DNA from: Prevotella sp. UBA5379
Lineage (GTDB): Bacteria > Bacteroidota > Bacteroidia > Bacteroidales > Bacteroidaceae
Direction: 5' to 3'
Length of the DNA stretch: 43,624 bases
NCBI GenBank assembly: GCA_002409785.1
Contig: DHOX01000047.1
Span: forward strand, 1-43,624
Position 1 is the first letter of the stretch. The number at the start of each line of letters is the position of its first letter. Below, one piece after another: positions 23,597 to 33,500 of this stretch. The notes beneath the pieces were generated by a model, which was not told the origin of the DNA, searched no databases, and saw only the letters and a program-made list of their open reading frames with translations. A program made the translations under genes and the position numbers.

Positions 23597-24424
23597 TTAT
23601 TTTTTATTTGCTCTTTCAATAATATACTTGTTAGAAAGCTTCTTAGGTGCACGAGTCTTAAGACCTTTAGCACACAAGCCCTTCCGAGAACGTGGAAGAC
23701 CACCGGACTGGCGACCTTCACCACCACCCATAGGGTGATCAACAGGATTCATCACCACGCCACGGTTATGAGGACGACGGCCCAGCCAGCGGGAACGTCC
23801 AGCCTTACCGGACTGTTCAAGGGCATGGTCAGAATTCCCCACGCTGCCAATTGTAGCTTTGCAAGCACTCAGAATCTGGCGAGTCTCACCAGAAGGAAGC
23901 TTAATAACACAATAACTGCCCTCACGAGAAGTCAACTGAGCAAAATTACCAGCCGAACGGACCAGGCGTGCACCCTCCCCCGGACGTAATTCAATGTTAT
24001 GAATTACGGTACCTACAGGGATATTTTCCAGTGGAAGAGCATTGCCTATCTCAGGAGCTGCAGAAGCACCGGAAAGCAATGTAGCACCTACTTGCAATCC
24101 ATTAGGAGCAATAATGTAACGTTTTTCACCATCTGCATAATAGAGCAACGCGATCCGTGCCGAGCGGTTCGGATCATATTCAATACTCTTTACTACAGCT
24201 GGAACACCATCTTTCTCCCGCTTAAAGTCGATGAAACGTAACTTGCGTTTGTGTCCACCGCCCATGTAGCGAACCGTCATCTTACCGGTGTTGTTTCGAC
24301 CACCTGTAGAACGTTTGCCATACACGAGAGACTTCTCTGGCACGGATGCAGTAATCTCCTCGAACGTGCCAATAATCTTGTGTCTTTGTCCCGGAGTGAC
24401 CGGGTTAAATTTACGTACTGCCAT
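23597..24424 (-). CDS. rplB: 50S ribosomal protein L2
   Basis: The 275-residue protein is needed for subunit association and peptidyl transferase function. The conserved histidine equivalent to E. coli H229 is seen in VVMNPVDHPMGGGEGRQSGG near residue 222. The N-terminal OB-like domain (GHKRKLRFIDFKREKDGVPA near 55) and the SH3-like domain follow the usual order. It is slightly longer than in E. coli (273). Confidence 0.98.
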   Translation of the reverse strand: MAVRKFNPVTPGQRHKIIGTFEEITASVPEKSLVYGKRSTGGRNNTGKMTVRYMGGGHKRKLRFIDFKREKDGVPAVVKSIEYDPNRSARIALLYYADGEKRYIIAPNGLQVGATLLSGASAAPEIGNALPLENIPVGTVIHNIELRPGEGARLVRSAGNFAQLTSREGSYCVIKLPSGETRQILSACKATIGSVGNSDHALEQSGKAGRSRWLGRRPHNRGVVMNPVDHPMGGGEGRQSGGLPRSRKGLCAKGLKTRAPKKLSNKYIIERANKK

Positions 24425-24432
24425 TTTTTATT

Positions 24433-24726
24433 TTAGATATTGCTGTAAAAATCAATTGTATCGCCCTCTTTCAAGGTAACGATAGCCTTTTTGAATGCAT
24501 TTTTCTGACCTTTGACCATTCCTGCTTTCGTATAGCGGGACTGACGTTTGCCAGCATAGCGCATCGTGTTTACATTTTCAACTGTAACTTTGTACAGTTT
24601 CTCAACCTCATCCTTTATCTGGAGCTTATTGGCCTCAGGCTTTACAACGAAGCCAAAGCGGTTAGGCCGCTTATCCGTTATCTTAGTTTGCTTCTCAGTA
24701 ACCAAGGGTTTAATAATAAATGCCAT
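24433..24726 (-). CDS. rplW: 50S ribosomal protein L23
   Basis: The 97-residue protein begins MAFIIKPLVTEKQTKI and has FGFVVKPEANKLQIKDEVEK near residue 24. L23 surrounds the exit of the peptide tunnel and is the docking site for trigger factor and the signal recognition particle. The long loop with basic residues (RYAGKRQSRYTKAGMVKGQK) reaches into the tunnel. Length is close to E. coli (100). Confidence 0.98.
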   Translation of the reverse strand: MAFIIKPLVTEKQTKITDKRPNRFGFVVKPEANKLQIKDEVEKLYKVTVENVNTMRYAGKRQSRYTKAGMVKGQKNAFKKAIVTLKEGDTIDFYSNI

Positions 24727-24740
24727 AATTGAATCTCCTG

Positions 24741-25370
24741 TTATTTGGTTAAGAGTTCGTTTAGTGAATTTAATGCACCTTCCGTCATCACGACAGAATC
24801 AGCATTCAACACCTGATAAGTATTGACTGCCTTCGCTGTAATCACATGAGCACATTTTATATTTCGAGCGGACAAATATACATTTTTATCTACTTCTGGC
24901 AAAACGAAAAGGAGTTTCTTGCCCTCTACTTTAAGATTTTTAGTAATATTTATAAAATCTTTTGTTTTCGGAGCATCAAACTTAAAGTCCTCAACGACGA
25001 TTAATTCATTTTCCTTAGCCATCTGAGACAAAGCCGATTTACGAGCAAGAATATTCGTCTTCTTGTTCAGTTTAAAACTATAATCACGGGGCTTAGGACC
25101 AAAAACACGACCACCGCCGACGAGCAAAGGAGAATTAATATCACCCCGACGGGCACCGCCGCCACCCTTCTGACGTCCGAGTTTGCGTGTTGAACCTCTG
25201 TGTTCACTTCTTTCCTTAGTTTTCGCCGTACCCTGACGTTGATTGGCAAGGTATTGCTTTACTGCAAGCCAGAGAACGTGTTCGTTAGGCTCAATTCCGA
25301 AGATACTCTCATCGAGAGTCACCTTCCTGCCGGTCTCCTGACCATTGATATTTAAAACACTAACTTCCAT
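24741..25370 (-). CDS. rplD: 50S ribosomal protein L4
   Basis: The 209-residue protein has a central basic loop (GSTRKLGRQKGGGGARRGDI near residue 59) that reaches the exit tunnel constriction. In E. coli L4 is the repressor of the S10 operon, acting on the rpsJ leader; no such leader is apparent here because rpsJ follows fusA. Its first base overlaps the last base of the rplC stop (TAATG), which indicates translational coupling. Confidence 0.98.
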   Translation of the reverse strand: MEVSVLNINGQETGRKVTLDESIFGIEPNEHVLWLAVKQYLANQRQGTAKTKERSEHRGSTRKLGRQKGGGGARRGDINSPLLVGGGRVFGPKPRDYSFKLNKKTNILARKSALSQMAKENELIVVEDFKFDAPKTKDFINITKNLKVEGKKLLFVLPEVDKNVYLSARNIKCAHVITAKAVNTYQVLNADSVVMTEGALNSLNELLTK

Positions 25371-25984
25371 TATTTCTCAATTAATACAGTTGAACCTATA
25401 CATCCAGCAAAAGAACCTTTCACTACGAGCAGGTTCTGTTCTGGAATAACCTTTAATACCTGAAGGTTCTGGGTAGTAACCCGATCTCCTCCCATTTGAC
25501 CACCCATGCGCATGCCTTTGAAGACTTCTGCAGGGTAAGAGCAAGCACCGATAGAACCTGGTTTACGCAAACGGTCATCCTGACCGTGGGTAGACTGGCC
25601 TACACCGCCGAAATTGTAACGTTTAACAACACCTTGGAAGCCTTTTCCTTTAGAAGTTCCGACTACGTCCACAAATTTAGTGTCATTAAAAATATCAACT
25701 GTAATTGTATCTCCGAGGTTATGCTCCTCATCAAACTTGAACTCGGCCAAGTGCTTTTTAGGTGTTGTGCCTGCCTTCTTATAGATTCCCATCAAGGACT
25801 TGGAGCATCTTTTCTCCTTTGCCTCGCCGAAACCTAACTGAACGGCCTTGTAACCATCTTTCTCTACTGTTTTTACCTGGGTTACGACACAAGGACCAGC
25901 TTCGATAACAGTGCACGGAATATTTTTACCGTCGGCACTGAACACGGATGTCATTCCGATTTTTCTTCCAATTAATCCTGGCAT
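25370..25984 (-). CDS. rplC: 50S ribosomal protein L3
   Basis: The 204-residue product starts MPGLIGRKIGMTSVFSADGK and has the extension that reaches the peptidyl transferase centre in VGQSTHGQDDRLRKPGSIGA near residue 126, followed by GGQMGGDRVTTQNLQV. The glutamine in GGQMG corresponds to the residue methylated by PrmB in E. coli. L3 is one of the two proteins that start 50S assembly. It follows rpsJ by 47 bases. Confidence 0.98.
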   Translation of the reverse strand: MPGLIGRKIGMTSVFSADGKNIPCTVIEAGPCVVTQVKTVEKDGYKAVQLGFGEAKEKRCSKSLMGIYKKAGTTPKKHLAEFKFDEEHNLGDTITVDIFNDTKFVDVVGTSKGKGFQGVVKRYNFGGVGQSTHGQDDRLRKPGSIGACSYPAEVFKGMRMGGQMGGDRVTTQNLQVLKVIPEQNLLVVKGSFAGCIGSTVLIEK

Positions 25985-26031
25985 TTCAATAAAAATTAAA
26001 ATAGATAAATTCTTTTTGTACCCAACATCAC

Positions 26032-26337
26032 TCAGACTTTAATCTCCACCTCGACGCCACTAGGCAACTCGAGTTTCATCAAAGCATCTACCGTTTTTGC
26101 TGTTGAACTATAGATGTCGATAAGACGCTTAAAATCGGACAACTGGAACTGCTCACGGGACTTTTTGTTTACGAACGTTGAACGGTTAACCGTGTAAATA
26201 CGCTTATGCGTCGGCAATGGAATAGGACCACTTACAATCGCACCGGTAGCCTTCACGGCCTTAACGATTTTTTCTGCTGACTTATCGACCAACTGATGAT
26301 CGTAAGATTTCAGTTTAATTCTGATTTTCTGACTCAT
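26032..26337 (-). CDS. rpsJ: 30S ribosomal protein S10
   Basis: The 101-residue product starts MSQKIRIKLKSYDHQLVDKS and carries the signature AIVSGPIPLPTHKRIYTVNR near residue 34. S10 lies in the head of the small subunit and, as NusE, also binds NusB or NusG in transcription antitermination and coupling. It stands 87 bases after fusA, so the S10 operon here appears to be a continuation of the str operon; I see no consensus promoter in the gap. Confidence 0.98.
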   Translation of the reverse strand: MSQKIRIKLKSYDHQLVDKSAEKIVKAVKATGAIVSGPIPLPTHKRIYTVNRSTFVNKKSREQFQLSDFKRLIDIYSSTAKTVDALMKLELPSGVEVEIKV

Positions 26338-26424
26338 TTTTTTATTTATTAAATGATTAATGAAGGAAAAGGAGCACCTGCTTAAGAGTCATTCGCTAAG
26401 CCTGTTGTTCCTTAACCCAATGAT

Positions 26425-28539
26425 TTACAATAATTCCGAATGTCCCTTTATCTCATCAAGTACCGTCTTGGCAATACTCTTTGAGACCGGAGCATGGTGA
26501 TCATACTCCATAGAAGAAGTAGCCCGGCCGGAAGTAATCGTACGCAAAGCGGTCACATAGCCAAACATCTCTGCCAGAGGAACCATGGCCTTGACGATAC
26601 GGGCACCACTGCGGGTTTCATCCATTCCCTGAACCATGCCACGGCGCTTGTTCAAATCCCCAATGACATCACCCATATTTTCTTCCGGGGTAACAACTTC
26701 CACCTTCATGATAGGTTCCATCAAAACCGGACCAGCCTTTGGGCACATCTCACGGAAAGCCTGATGAGCTACCAACTCGAACGAAATCTGATCAGAGTCA
26801 ACAGGATGGAAGCCACCATCCAGAAGGGTCACTTTCAAACCAGTCATCGGAAATCCGCCGAGGATACCACTGCCCAGACACTCCTGAAAGCCCTTCTGAA
26901 CAGAAGGAATAAATTCCTTAGGCACATTACCACCCTTGACCTGATTTACGAACTGCAAATCTCCTTCCGTATAATCTTCGTCTTTCGGGCCGATAGTCAC
27001 TTCAATACAAGCGAACTTACCACGACCACCCGTCTGCTTCTTATAAGTCTGACGGTCATGAACCTCCCTAGTGACAGCCTCTTTATAATTGACCTGAGGT
27101 TTACCCTCAGTACATTCTACTTTGAATTCACGGCGAAGACGTTCAATGATAATATCCAGATGCAACTCTCCCATACCGGAAATGATGGTCTGGCCACTCT
27201 GTTCATCAGTATGAACTGTAAAAGTAGGATCCTCTTCAGCCAGTTTAGCCAGGCCATTATCCATTTTAGCTACATCAGCCTGCGATTTAGGTTCTACAGC
27301 CACCGAGATCACAGGATCAGGGAATGTCATGGATTCCAGCACAATAGGATGATCCTCATCACACAATGTATCACCTGTATGAATATCCTTGAAACCGACG
27401 CCGGCACCGATATCACCTGCATCAATAGACTCCATAGGAATTTCCTGTTTGGAATTCATCTGGAACAAACGGCTGATGCGCTCGCGCTTTCCAGAGCGTG
27501 GATTAAAGACATAAGAGCCAGCTGCCACCCTACCCGAGTAAACCCGGAAGAACACCAGACGGCCCATAAAAGGATCCGTAGCGATCTTGAAAGCCAAAGC
27601 AGCCAGAGGTTCAGACTCAGACGGCTTACGATCTTCCTCTTCACCCGTATCCGGATTTGTACCCTTGATATTAGGAGTATCCAGTGGAGAAGGCAGGAAC
27701 ATACAAACGTAGTCCAGCAATGGTTGAACGCCCTTATTCTTATAAGAAGATCCCAGACATACCGGGCAGCACTCCAATTTCACGGTTCCTTTACGAATCG
27801 CAGAAATGAGCATATCTTCAGGAACGTCCTTGCCATCCAGGTAAAGTTCCATCAAATTATCATCATAATTAGAAGCAGCTTCCAAGAGTTTGTCCCGATA
27901 TTCATTAGCCTGATCCACCAGATCAGCGGGAATATCATCGACATCATATTCAGCTCCCAGCGTTTCATCATGCCAAAGAATAGCCTTCATCTTAATCAGG
28001 TCAACCACCCCAAGAAAGTTTTCCTCTGCCCCGATAGGAATCTGGAGAACGACAGGATTAGCCCCAAGGATCGTTTTCATCTGCTTCACTGTTTCGAAGA
28101 AGTCAGCACCAGAGCGGTCCATCTTATTGACATAGCCAATACGAGGAACATTGTATTTGTCAGCCTGGCGCCACACCGTTTCTGACTGAGGCTGGACGCC
28201 ATCAGCTGCAGAATAAGTAGCAATAGTACCATCAAGGACACGCAAGGAGCGTTCTACCTCGGCAGTAAAGTCGACATGTCCCGGAGTATCAATCAAGTTG
28301 ATCTTATAATCATTGCCTTTCCATGTCCAATTACAAGTAGTTGCAGCAGAGGTGATCGTTATACCCCTCTCCTGCTCTTCAGCCATCCAGTCCATCACGG
28401 CCTCGCCATCATGGACCTCACCGATTTTATGTGTCTTACCTGTATAATAAAGAATACGCTCTGACGTAGTCGTTTTACCCGCATCAATGTGAGCCATGAT
28501 GCCAATATTACGCGTCAAATGTAAATCACGGTTTGCCAT
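26425..28539 (-). CDS. fusA: translation elongation factor G
   Basis: This 704-residue GTPase drives translocation of tRNA and mRNA, and with RRF splits ribosomes after termination. GTP-binding motifs are AHIDAGKTT near residue 17 (G1), RGITITSAATT (switch I), DTPGH near 86 (G3) and NKMD near 140 (G4). Domain IV with the conserved GGFMPVD-type region and domain V follow, and the length equals that of E. coli EF-G. Several EF-G paralogues exist in some bacteria, but this one is in the str operon and is the likely housekeeping copy. Confidence 0.98.
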   Translation of the reverse strand: MANRDLHLTRNIGIMAHIDAGKTTTSERILYYTGKTHKIGEVHDGEAVMDWMAEEQERGITITSAATTCNWTWKGNDYKINLIDTPGHVDFTAEVERSLRVLDGTIATYSAADGVQPQSETVWRQADKYNVPRIGYVNKMDRSGADFFETVKQMKTILGANPVVLQIPIGAEENFLGVVDLIKMKAILWHDETLGAEYDVDDIPADLVDQANEYRDKLLEAASNYDDNLMELYLDGKDVPEDMLISAIRKGTVKLECCPVCLGSSYKNKGVQPLLDYVCMFLPSPLDTPNIKGTNPDTGEEEDRKPSESEPLAALAFKIATDPFMGRLVFFRVYSGRVAAGSYVFNPRSGKRERISRLFQMNSKQEIPMESIDAGDIGAGVGFKDIHTGDTLCDEDHPIVLESMTFPDPVISVAVEPKSQADVAKMDNGLAKLAEEDPTFTVHTDEQSGQTIISGMGELHLDIIIERLRREFKVECTEGKPQVNYKEAVTREVHDRQTYKKQTGGRGKFACIEVTIGPKDEDYTEGDLQFVNQVKGGNVPKEFIPSVQKGFQECLGSGILGGFPMTGLKVTLLDGGFHPVDSDQISFELVAHQAFREMCPKAGPVLMEPIMKVEVVTPEENMGDVIGDLNKRRGMVQGMDETRSGARIVKAMVPLAEMFGYVTALRTITSGRATSSMEYDHHAPVSKSIAKTVLDEIKGHSELL

Positions 28540-28564
28540 TTTTCTTTTTACCTGTTAAAAGTGA

Positions 28565-29044
28565 TTAGAATCTAAAATGTGCAAAAGCACGGTTAGCCTC
28601 AGCCATACGATGAATATCTTCCTTCCGCTTATAGGCACCCCCCTGATTGTTATAAGCATCAAGGATCTCTGCAGCAAGTTTTTCAGCCATAGACTTTCCA
28701 CTGCGTTTGCGGGCGAAAGTAATCAGATTCTTCATAGCAATACTTTCCTTACGGTCAGGACGAATTTCCGTCGGAACCTGAAAAGTAGCTCCTCCGACAC
28801 GGCGACTGGTCACCTCTACCTGGGGAGTAACATTATCCAGCGCTTGTTTCCAGATTTCCAAAGCTGATTTTTCTTCTGCCTTGGGAGCCTTTGCTTTAAC
28901 GGTGTCAAGAGCTTTGTAGAAGATCGCATAAGAAGTATTCTTCTTACCGTCATACATCAAATGATTTACAAATTTCGAGACCTTCTGGTCATTAAAGACA
29001 GGATCCGGGAGGATCACTCTCTTCTTTGGTTTTGCTTTTCTCAT
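28565..29044 (-). CDS. rpsG: 30S ribosomal protein S7
   Basis: The 159-residue protein nucleates assembly of the small-subunit head and lies at the E site. It starts MRKAKPKKRVILPDPVFNDQ and has the signature GGATFQVPTEIRPDRKESIA near residue 84. In E. coli S7 represses its own operon by binding the mRNA between rpsL and rpsG. Here that gap is 199 bases long and contains a strong hairpin (29176-29215). Confidence 0.98.
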   Translation of the reverse strand: MRKAKPKKRVILPDPVFNDQKVSKFVNHLMYDGKKNTSYAIFYKALDTVKAKAPKAEEKSALEIWKQALDNVTPQVEVTSRRVGGATFQVPTEIRPDRKESIAMKNLITFARKRSGKSMAEKLAAEILDAYNNQGGAYKRKEDIHRMAEANRAFAHFRF

Positions 29045-29175
29045 TGTTCTTTAAAATATTATTCTGCGGAGGCTGCACTTTTATTTTGTCCTTCAACATT
29101 CACACCTGAACATTTACTCAACCTTTATAGTTCTTCTCCAGCAAAACGAATGATAATTGTTTTTTCCTTGGTAAA

Positions 29176-29215
29176 GTCGAAGGTTTTCAGTCATTCACGA
29201 CTTCCAGCCTTCGAC
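29176..29215 (-). promoter_or_regulatory. hairpin in the rpsL-rpsG spacer, candidate S7 feedback site
   Basis: On the minus strand GTCGAAGG (29208-29215) pairs perfectly with CCTTCGAC (29176-29183), and AGTC/GACT forms an inner stem with a 6-base loop. There is no T run, so it is not a terminator. Its place matches the E. coli S7 repressor site, but the sequence similarity to 16S rRNA was not tested. Confidence 0.4.
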
Positions 29216-29243
29216 ATAGCTTCAATTTTCCTGCTTAAGAAGT

Positions 29244-29624
29244 TTACTTCTTTGCCTTAGGACGCTTTGCACCATACTTAGAGCGGCGCTGAGTACGGTT
29301 AGCCACACCGGCTGTATCCAGTGTGCCACGTACGATATGGTAACGCACGCCAGGGAGGTCCTTCACACGACCGCCCCTTACCAGGACGATACTGTGTTCC
29401 TGAAGGTTATGACCTTCTCCCGGAATATAAGAGTTGACCTCCTTCTGATTGGTCAAACGCACACGGGCAACCTTACGCATTGCCGAATTAGGCTTCTTCG
29501 GAGTAGTTGTGTAGACACGAACACATACACCACGGCGCTGAGGACAATTGTCCAAAGCCGGTGACTTGCTTTTGTCTGCCGTCACCCTTCTGCCTTTTCT
29601 TACTAACTGTGAAATAGTAGGCAT
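29244..29624 (-). CDS. rpsL: 30S ribosomal protein S12
   Basis: The 126-residue protein is in the decoding centre. It contains TTTPKKPNSAMRKVARVRLT near residue 38 and VRGGRVKDLPGVRYHIVRGT near 82. The lysines whose change causes streptomycin resistance (in KKPNSA and in GRVKDLPG) are unchanged, and the aspartate in KDLPG is the type methylthiolated by RimO. It is the first gene of the str operon, behind a promoter-like box. Confidence 0.98.
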   Translation of the reverse strand: MPTISQLVRKGRRVTADKSKSPALDNCPQRRGVCVRVYTTTPKKPNSAMRKVARVRLTNQKEVNSYIPGEGHNLQEHSIVLVRGGRVKDLPGVRYHIVRGTLDTAGVANRTQRRSKYGAKRPKAKK

Positions 29625-29713
29625 AATTGTTTTTATTTATATATTATTTTATTTATTATCAATTCATTACGGGGCATAATTAAAGTTTGCCCACATGAAG
29701 CCATTTCGGGCTG

Positions 29714-29721
29714 CAAAGGTA
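29714..29721 (-). promoter_or_regulatory. -7 box ahead of rpsL
   Basis: The minus strand reads TACCTTTG, which fits the -7 consensus TAnnTTTG, about 90 bases before rpsL. A -33 TTTG is not clear, but the upstream DNA (29770-29820) is strongly AT-rich. A small GGGCA/TGCCC hairpin (29672-29692) lies in the predicted leader. The remainder of 29625-29925 holds nothing else I can support. Confidence 0.5.
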
Positions 29722-29925
29722 CAAATAATCTTTGACAATACCTAATAGGTTGAGTTTCTCATCGGTATTTGTTTTGTCAAATTATATAAATATATAATAT
29801 ATTAACTTATTTTATAAGTACATCCGCTACCCGCTTGAATTCATTAAACGGCCTTCAAACCTATTTTTCTTATTGGAAAGAATCATAACCTCAAAAGGAA
29901 AACCGATGTCAGAAACTACTCAAAC

Positions 29926-29962
29926 TATAAAAAATCCCACAAATTCATCATTTGCGGGATTT
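29926..29962 (-). terminator. intrinsic terminator after the DUF3467 gene
   Basis: On the minus strand AAATCCC-G-CAAAT pairs with ATTTG-T-GGGATTT across a 5-base loop, followed by a T-rich TTTTTTATAG. It separates the rpoBC transcription unit from the str-S10-spc-alpha unit. Confidence 0.8.
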
Positions 29963-29990
29963 CTTTCATCCATCTTCCCAACTTACAGGA

Positions 29991-30314
29991 TCAGGCCTCA
30001 CCCCTGCCAGTTCCGAAAGGTGCAATGGTACGAGGAGTCTGATTTGGAATCTCGATCTTACCAAACTGACGTTCATAATTGAGGACATTTTCCTGAAGAG
30101 CCTGTAAGAGCCGTTTAGCATGTTCCGGAGCGAGAATGACACGACTTCTCACCTGTGCCTTAGGGACACCTGGCATAATACGCGCGAAGTCAAGCACGAA
30201 ATCACTACTGGAATGGGTAATAATGGCAAAGTTAGCATATTCACCTTCGGCCACCTCCGGACGGAGTTCAATCTGCAACTGTCCGTTTTGATTCTGATCC
30301 TTGTTATCTGCCAT
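29991..30314 (-). CDS. DUF3467 family protein
   Basis: The 107-residue protein reads QLQIELRPEVAEGEYANFAI near residue 12, VLDFARIMPGVPKAQVRSRV near 39 and LAPEHAKRLLQALQENVLNY near 61. This matches my memory of DUF3467, a small family of unknown function that in Bacteroidota is often found right after rpoC. No signal peptide or membrane segment is present, so it is cytoplasmic. The place between an rpoC terminator and its own terminator suggests it can be expressed separately. A link to transcription is only a guess from neighbours. Confidence 0.85.
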   Translation of the reverse strand: MADNKDQNQNGQLQIELRPEVAEGEYANFAIITHSSSDFVLDFARIMPGVPKAQVRSRVILAPEHAKRLLQALQENVLNYERQFGKIEIPNQTPRTIAPFGTGRGEA

Positions 30315-30335
30315 AGTATGTATAAATTTTAAGAC

Positions 30336-30388
30336 CTGCCTTCAAGGAAGATCAGTCTATATCCTCCACTGCTGATCCTTTCAGGCAG
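30336..30388 (-). promoter_or_regulatory. imperfect hairpin in the leader of the DUF3467 gene
   Basis: CTGCCT, AAGGA and ATCAG on the left (30336-30355) are matched in order by CTGAT, CCTTT and AGGCAG on the right (30372-30388). It lies just upstream of the DUF3467 start, downstream of the rpoC terminator, and could be a regulatory leader. I found no consensus promoter in this gap. Confidence 0.4.
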
Positions 30389-30509
30389 AACAAATCGTTA
30401 AGTTATTTTATATTGGCACCAATCCCGTCTTTTTCATAAAATGAAATTCCCCGAAAATCCTACTTTTTAAAGGATAAAAGGACCGACATGAAAGGTATCC
30501 GTCTGAGAC

Positions 30510-30542
30510 AAAAAAGGCCGCGAGTATCCCCCGCGGTCTTTT
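30510..30542 (-). terminator. intrinsic terminator right after rpoC
   Basis: On the minus strand AAAAGACCGCG and CGCGGCCTTTT form a GC-rich stem with one mismatch and a 9-base loop, followed by six T. It begins only a few bases after the rpoC stop codon. Confidence 0.85.
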
Positions 30543-30546
30543 CTTT

Positions 30547-33500
30547 TTATTTAGAAACAACATCCTGATCTGAGAAATCAAGGACATTCTTCTTGTTGGC
30601 TTCCATTCTTTCATACTCCTCCTTGGAACCGACAACCAGTTTGTTCCATTGACGGAGTCCGGTACCGGCAGGAATCAGATGACCACAGATCACATTTTCC
30701 TTCATGCCCTCGAGATAATCTGTCTTTCCACGGATAGCTGCCTCATTCAACACCTTCGTCGTTTCCTGGAAAGATGCGGCACTCATAAAACTCTTCGTAC
30801 CCAAAGCAGCACGGGTAATTCCTTGCAAGATCTGAGTAGAAGTAGCAGCGACAGCATCACGCACCTGTACGACCTTCATATCCTTACGCTTAAGGATTGA
30901 ATTTTCATCACGCAGTTTGCGTGCAGTAATGATCTGCCCCGGTTTAAAATTCTCAGAATCGCCGGCATCAGTAACCACTTTCTTGCCCCAGATACGATCA
31001 TTCTCATCAGCGAAATCAAGTTTATCTACAAGTTCCTGTTCCAGGAAAGTCGTATCACCCGGATCATCGATGCGGACTTTGCGCATCATCTGGCGGACAA
31101 TGATCTCGAAATGCTTGTCATTAATCTTCACACCCTGCAAGCGGTATACATTCTGGACCTCGTTCACGATATATTCCTGAACCGCCGTCGGCCCCATTAC
31201 AGCCAGGATATCACTCGGTGTAATCTGGCCATCAGAAAGTGGCGTACCAGCCCGTACAGCATCATGCTCCTGAACCAGTATCTGCTTGCTCAAGCTGACC
31301 ATATACTTCTTTTGCTCACCCGTCTTGGAAGTAACGATGATCTCACGATTACCACGTTTCACTTTACCCATAGTAACCTCACCGTCAATTTCACTCACTA
31401 CAGCGGGATTAGAAGGATTTCGAGCTTCAAAAAGCTCGGTTACCCGAGGCAGACCACCAGTAATATCACCGGCACCTCCCACAGCACGAGGAATCTTGAC
31501 CAGTGTAGTACCCGTAGAGATGGTCTGACCATCATCTACAGCAATATGTCCCCCTACAGGGAAGTTGTAAGTAGCCATAACTTTCCCATCAGGTCCAACG
31601 ACATCCATCGTCGGGACCTTGGACTTATCCTTTGAATCCGTAATGATACGATCCGTCATACCCGTCGTTTCATCGGTCTCACCACGATAAGTAATCCCAT
31701 CGATAACATCATGGAACTTTAATGTTCCGGCATATTCACTGACGATAACTGCATTGAACGGGTCCCATTTGGCTATCTTGTTGCCTTTCTTTACGATGTC
31801 TCCATCCTTGAAGTACAAGGATGAACCATAAGGAACATTCAAAGTAGAGAGTGAAATATTGGTATTCGGGTCAATAAACTGAACTTCAGCAAGACGGCTT
31901 ACAACCATCTGGCATTTCACATCCTTACCATCTTCACCTTCTTCGATAAATGGAACTGTACGGAGCTCCTCAAATTCTAGTTTACTGTCATTTTTAGCCA
32001 CAATACTGGCATTGGCAGCCGCATTACCGGCTACACCACCGGCATGGAAGGTTCTCAGCGTCAACTGGGTTCCTGGTTCACCGATAGCCTGTGCAGCAAT
32101 CACACCGACAGCCTCACCCAACTGGACCATACGACCCGTGGCCAGGTTCCGGCCATAACACTTAGCGCAAACCCCATGCTTACTCTCACAAGTCAGTACT
32201 GACCTGATCTCAACACTCTCAATAGGACTATCCTCTATCAGTTGGGCTTTCTCCTCCGTGATCTCATCACCAGCAGCAACAATCAGTTTGCCGGTGGTAG
32301 GATTGATCACATCATGAACAGAAACACGTCCAAGAATACGTTCATAGAGAGAGGAAACTATTTCATCCCCATCTTTCAAAGCCGTACAAACCAGTCCCCG
32401 AAGCGTGCCACAATCCTCTTCCGTAATGATAACGTCATGGGAGACATCTACAAGACGGCGTGTCAGGTATCCGGCATCAGCCGTCTTCATAGCCGTATCG
32501 GCGAGCCCTTTACGAGCTCCATGAGAAGCAATGAAATATTCCTGTACGGACATACCCTCCTTAAAGTTGGATAAGATAGGATTTTCAATGATCTGATTGC
32601 CACCGGCTCCAGCCTTCTGAGGCTTCGCCATCAGTCCGCGCATTCCGGCCAACTGGGCAATCTGGTCTGCCGAACCACGAGCACCGGAATCCAGCATCAT
32701 AAATACGGCATTGAAACCTTGATCAGCCTCAGTCATGTGCTTCATCACAGATTTCTTCAAATTACTGTTGACATGAGTCCAGGCATCAATTACCTGGTTG
32801 TAGCGCTCTTTGTCCGTAATCAGACCTGTATCATAATTCATCGTTATATTATCCACCTCTTCCTGACCCTTCTTCACGATCTCAGGTTTTTCTGTAGGAA
32901 CGATAATATCATCAAGATTAAAGGAAAGTCCTGCCACATAAGACATGTGATAACCCAGACTCTTGATACCATCAAGGAAAGTACAAGCACGAGCCATACC
33001 TACCGTATGTATAACATCAGCGATGATACCCCTCAATGATTTTTTGGAAATAACATCATTAAAATAACCAACTTCATCAGGAATAATCTGATTGACGATC
33101 ACACGTCCTACAGACGTTTCCCTCATGACATTCTGGATTTTCCCATCCACCAGATCCTTTACAACGACCTTTACCTTAGCATGCAGATCGCATTTATGAT
33201 CATGATTGGCTATTATAGCCTCTTCTGGCCCGTAAAAAGTCAAGCCTTCACCCGTAGCACCTGGACGATATTTGGTGATATAATACAGACCAAGCACCAT
33301 ATCCTGTGTCGGGACGGTAGTAGGAGCACCATTAGCCGGATTCAGGATATTGTGACTCTGAAGCATCAGAATCTGTGATTCCAGCACAGCCTCATTGCTA
33401 AGTGGGAGATGGACAGCCATCTGGTCACCATCGAAATCCGCATTAAATGGCGTACAAGCCAACGGATGCAACTGAATGGCCTCTCCTTCAATCAGGATAG

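Noticed and set aside
26494..28185. A 563-codon open frame on the plus strand opposite fusA
   Set aside because: It is antisense to a perfectly conserved EF-G gene, has no recognisable domain and is explained by the codon use of fusA.
29340..29520. Possible streptomycin-resistance changes in rpsL
   Set aside because: Both critical lysines are unchanged.
29873..30082. A 69-codon plus-strand open frame opposite the DUF3467 gene
   Set aside because: It spans the terminator and the antisense of a recognised family, with no motif of its own.
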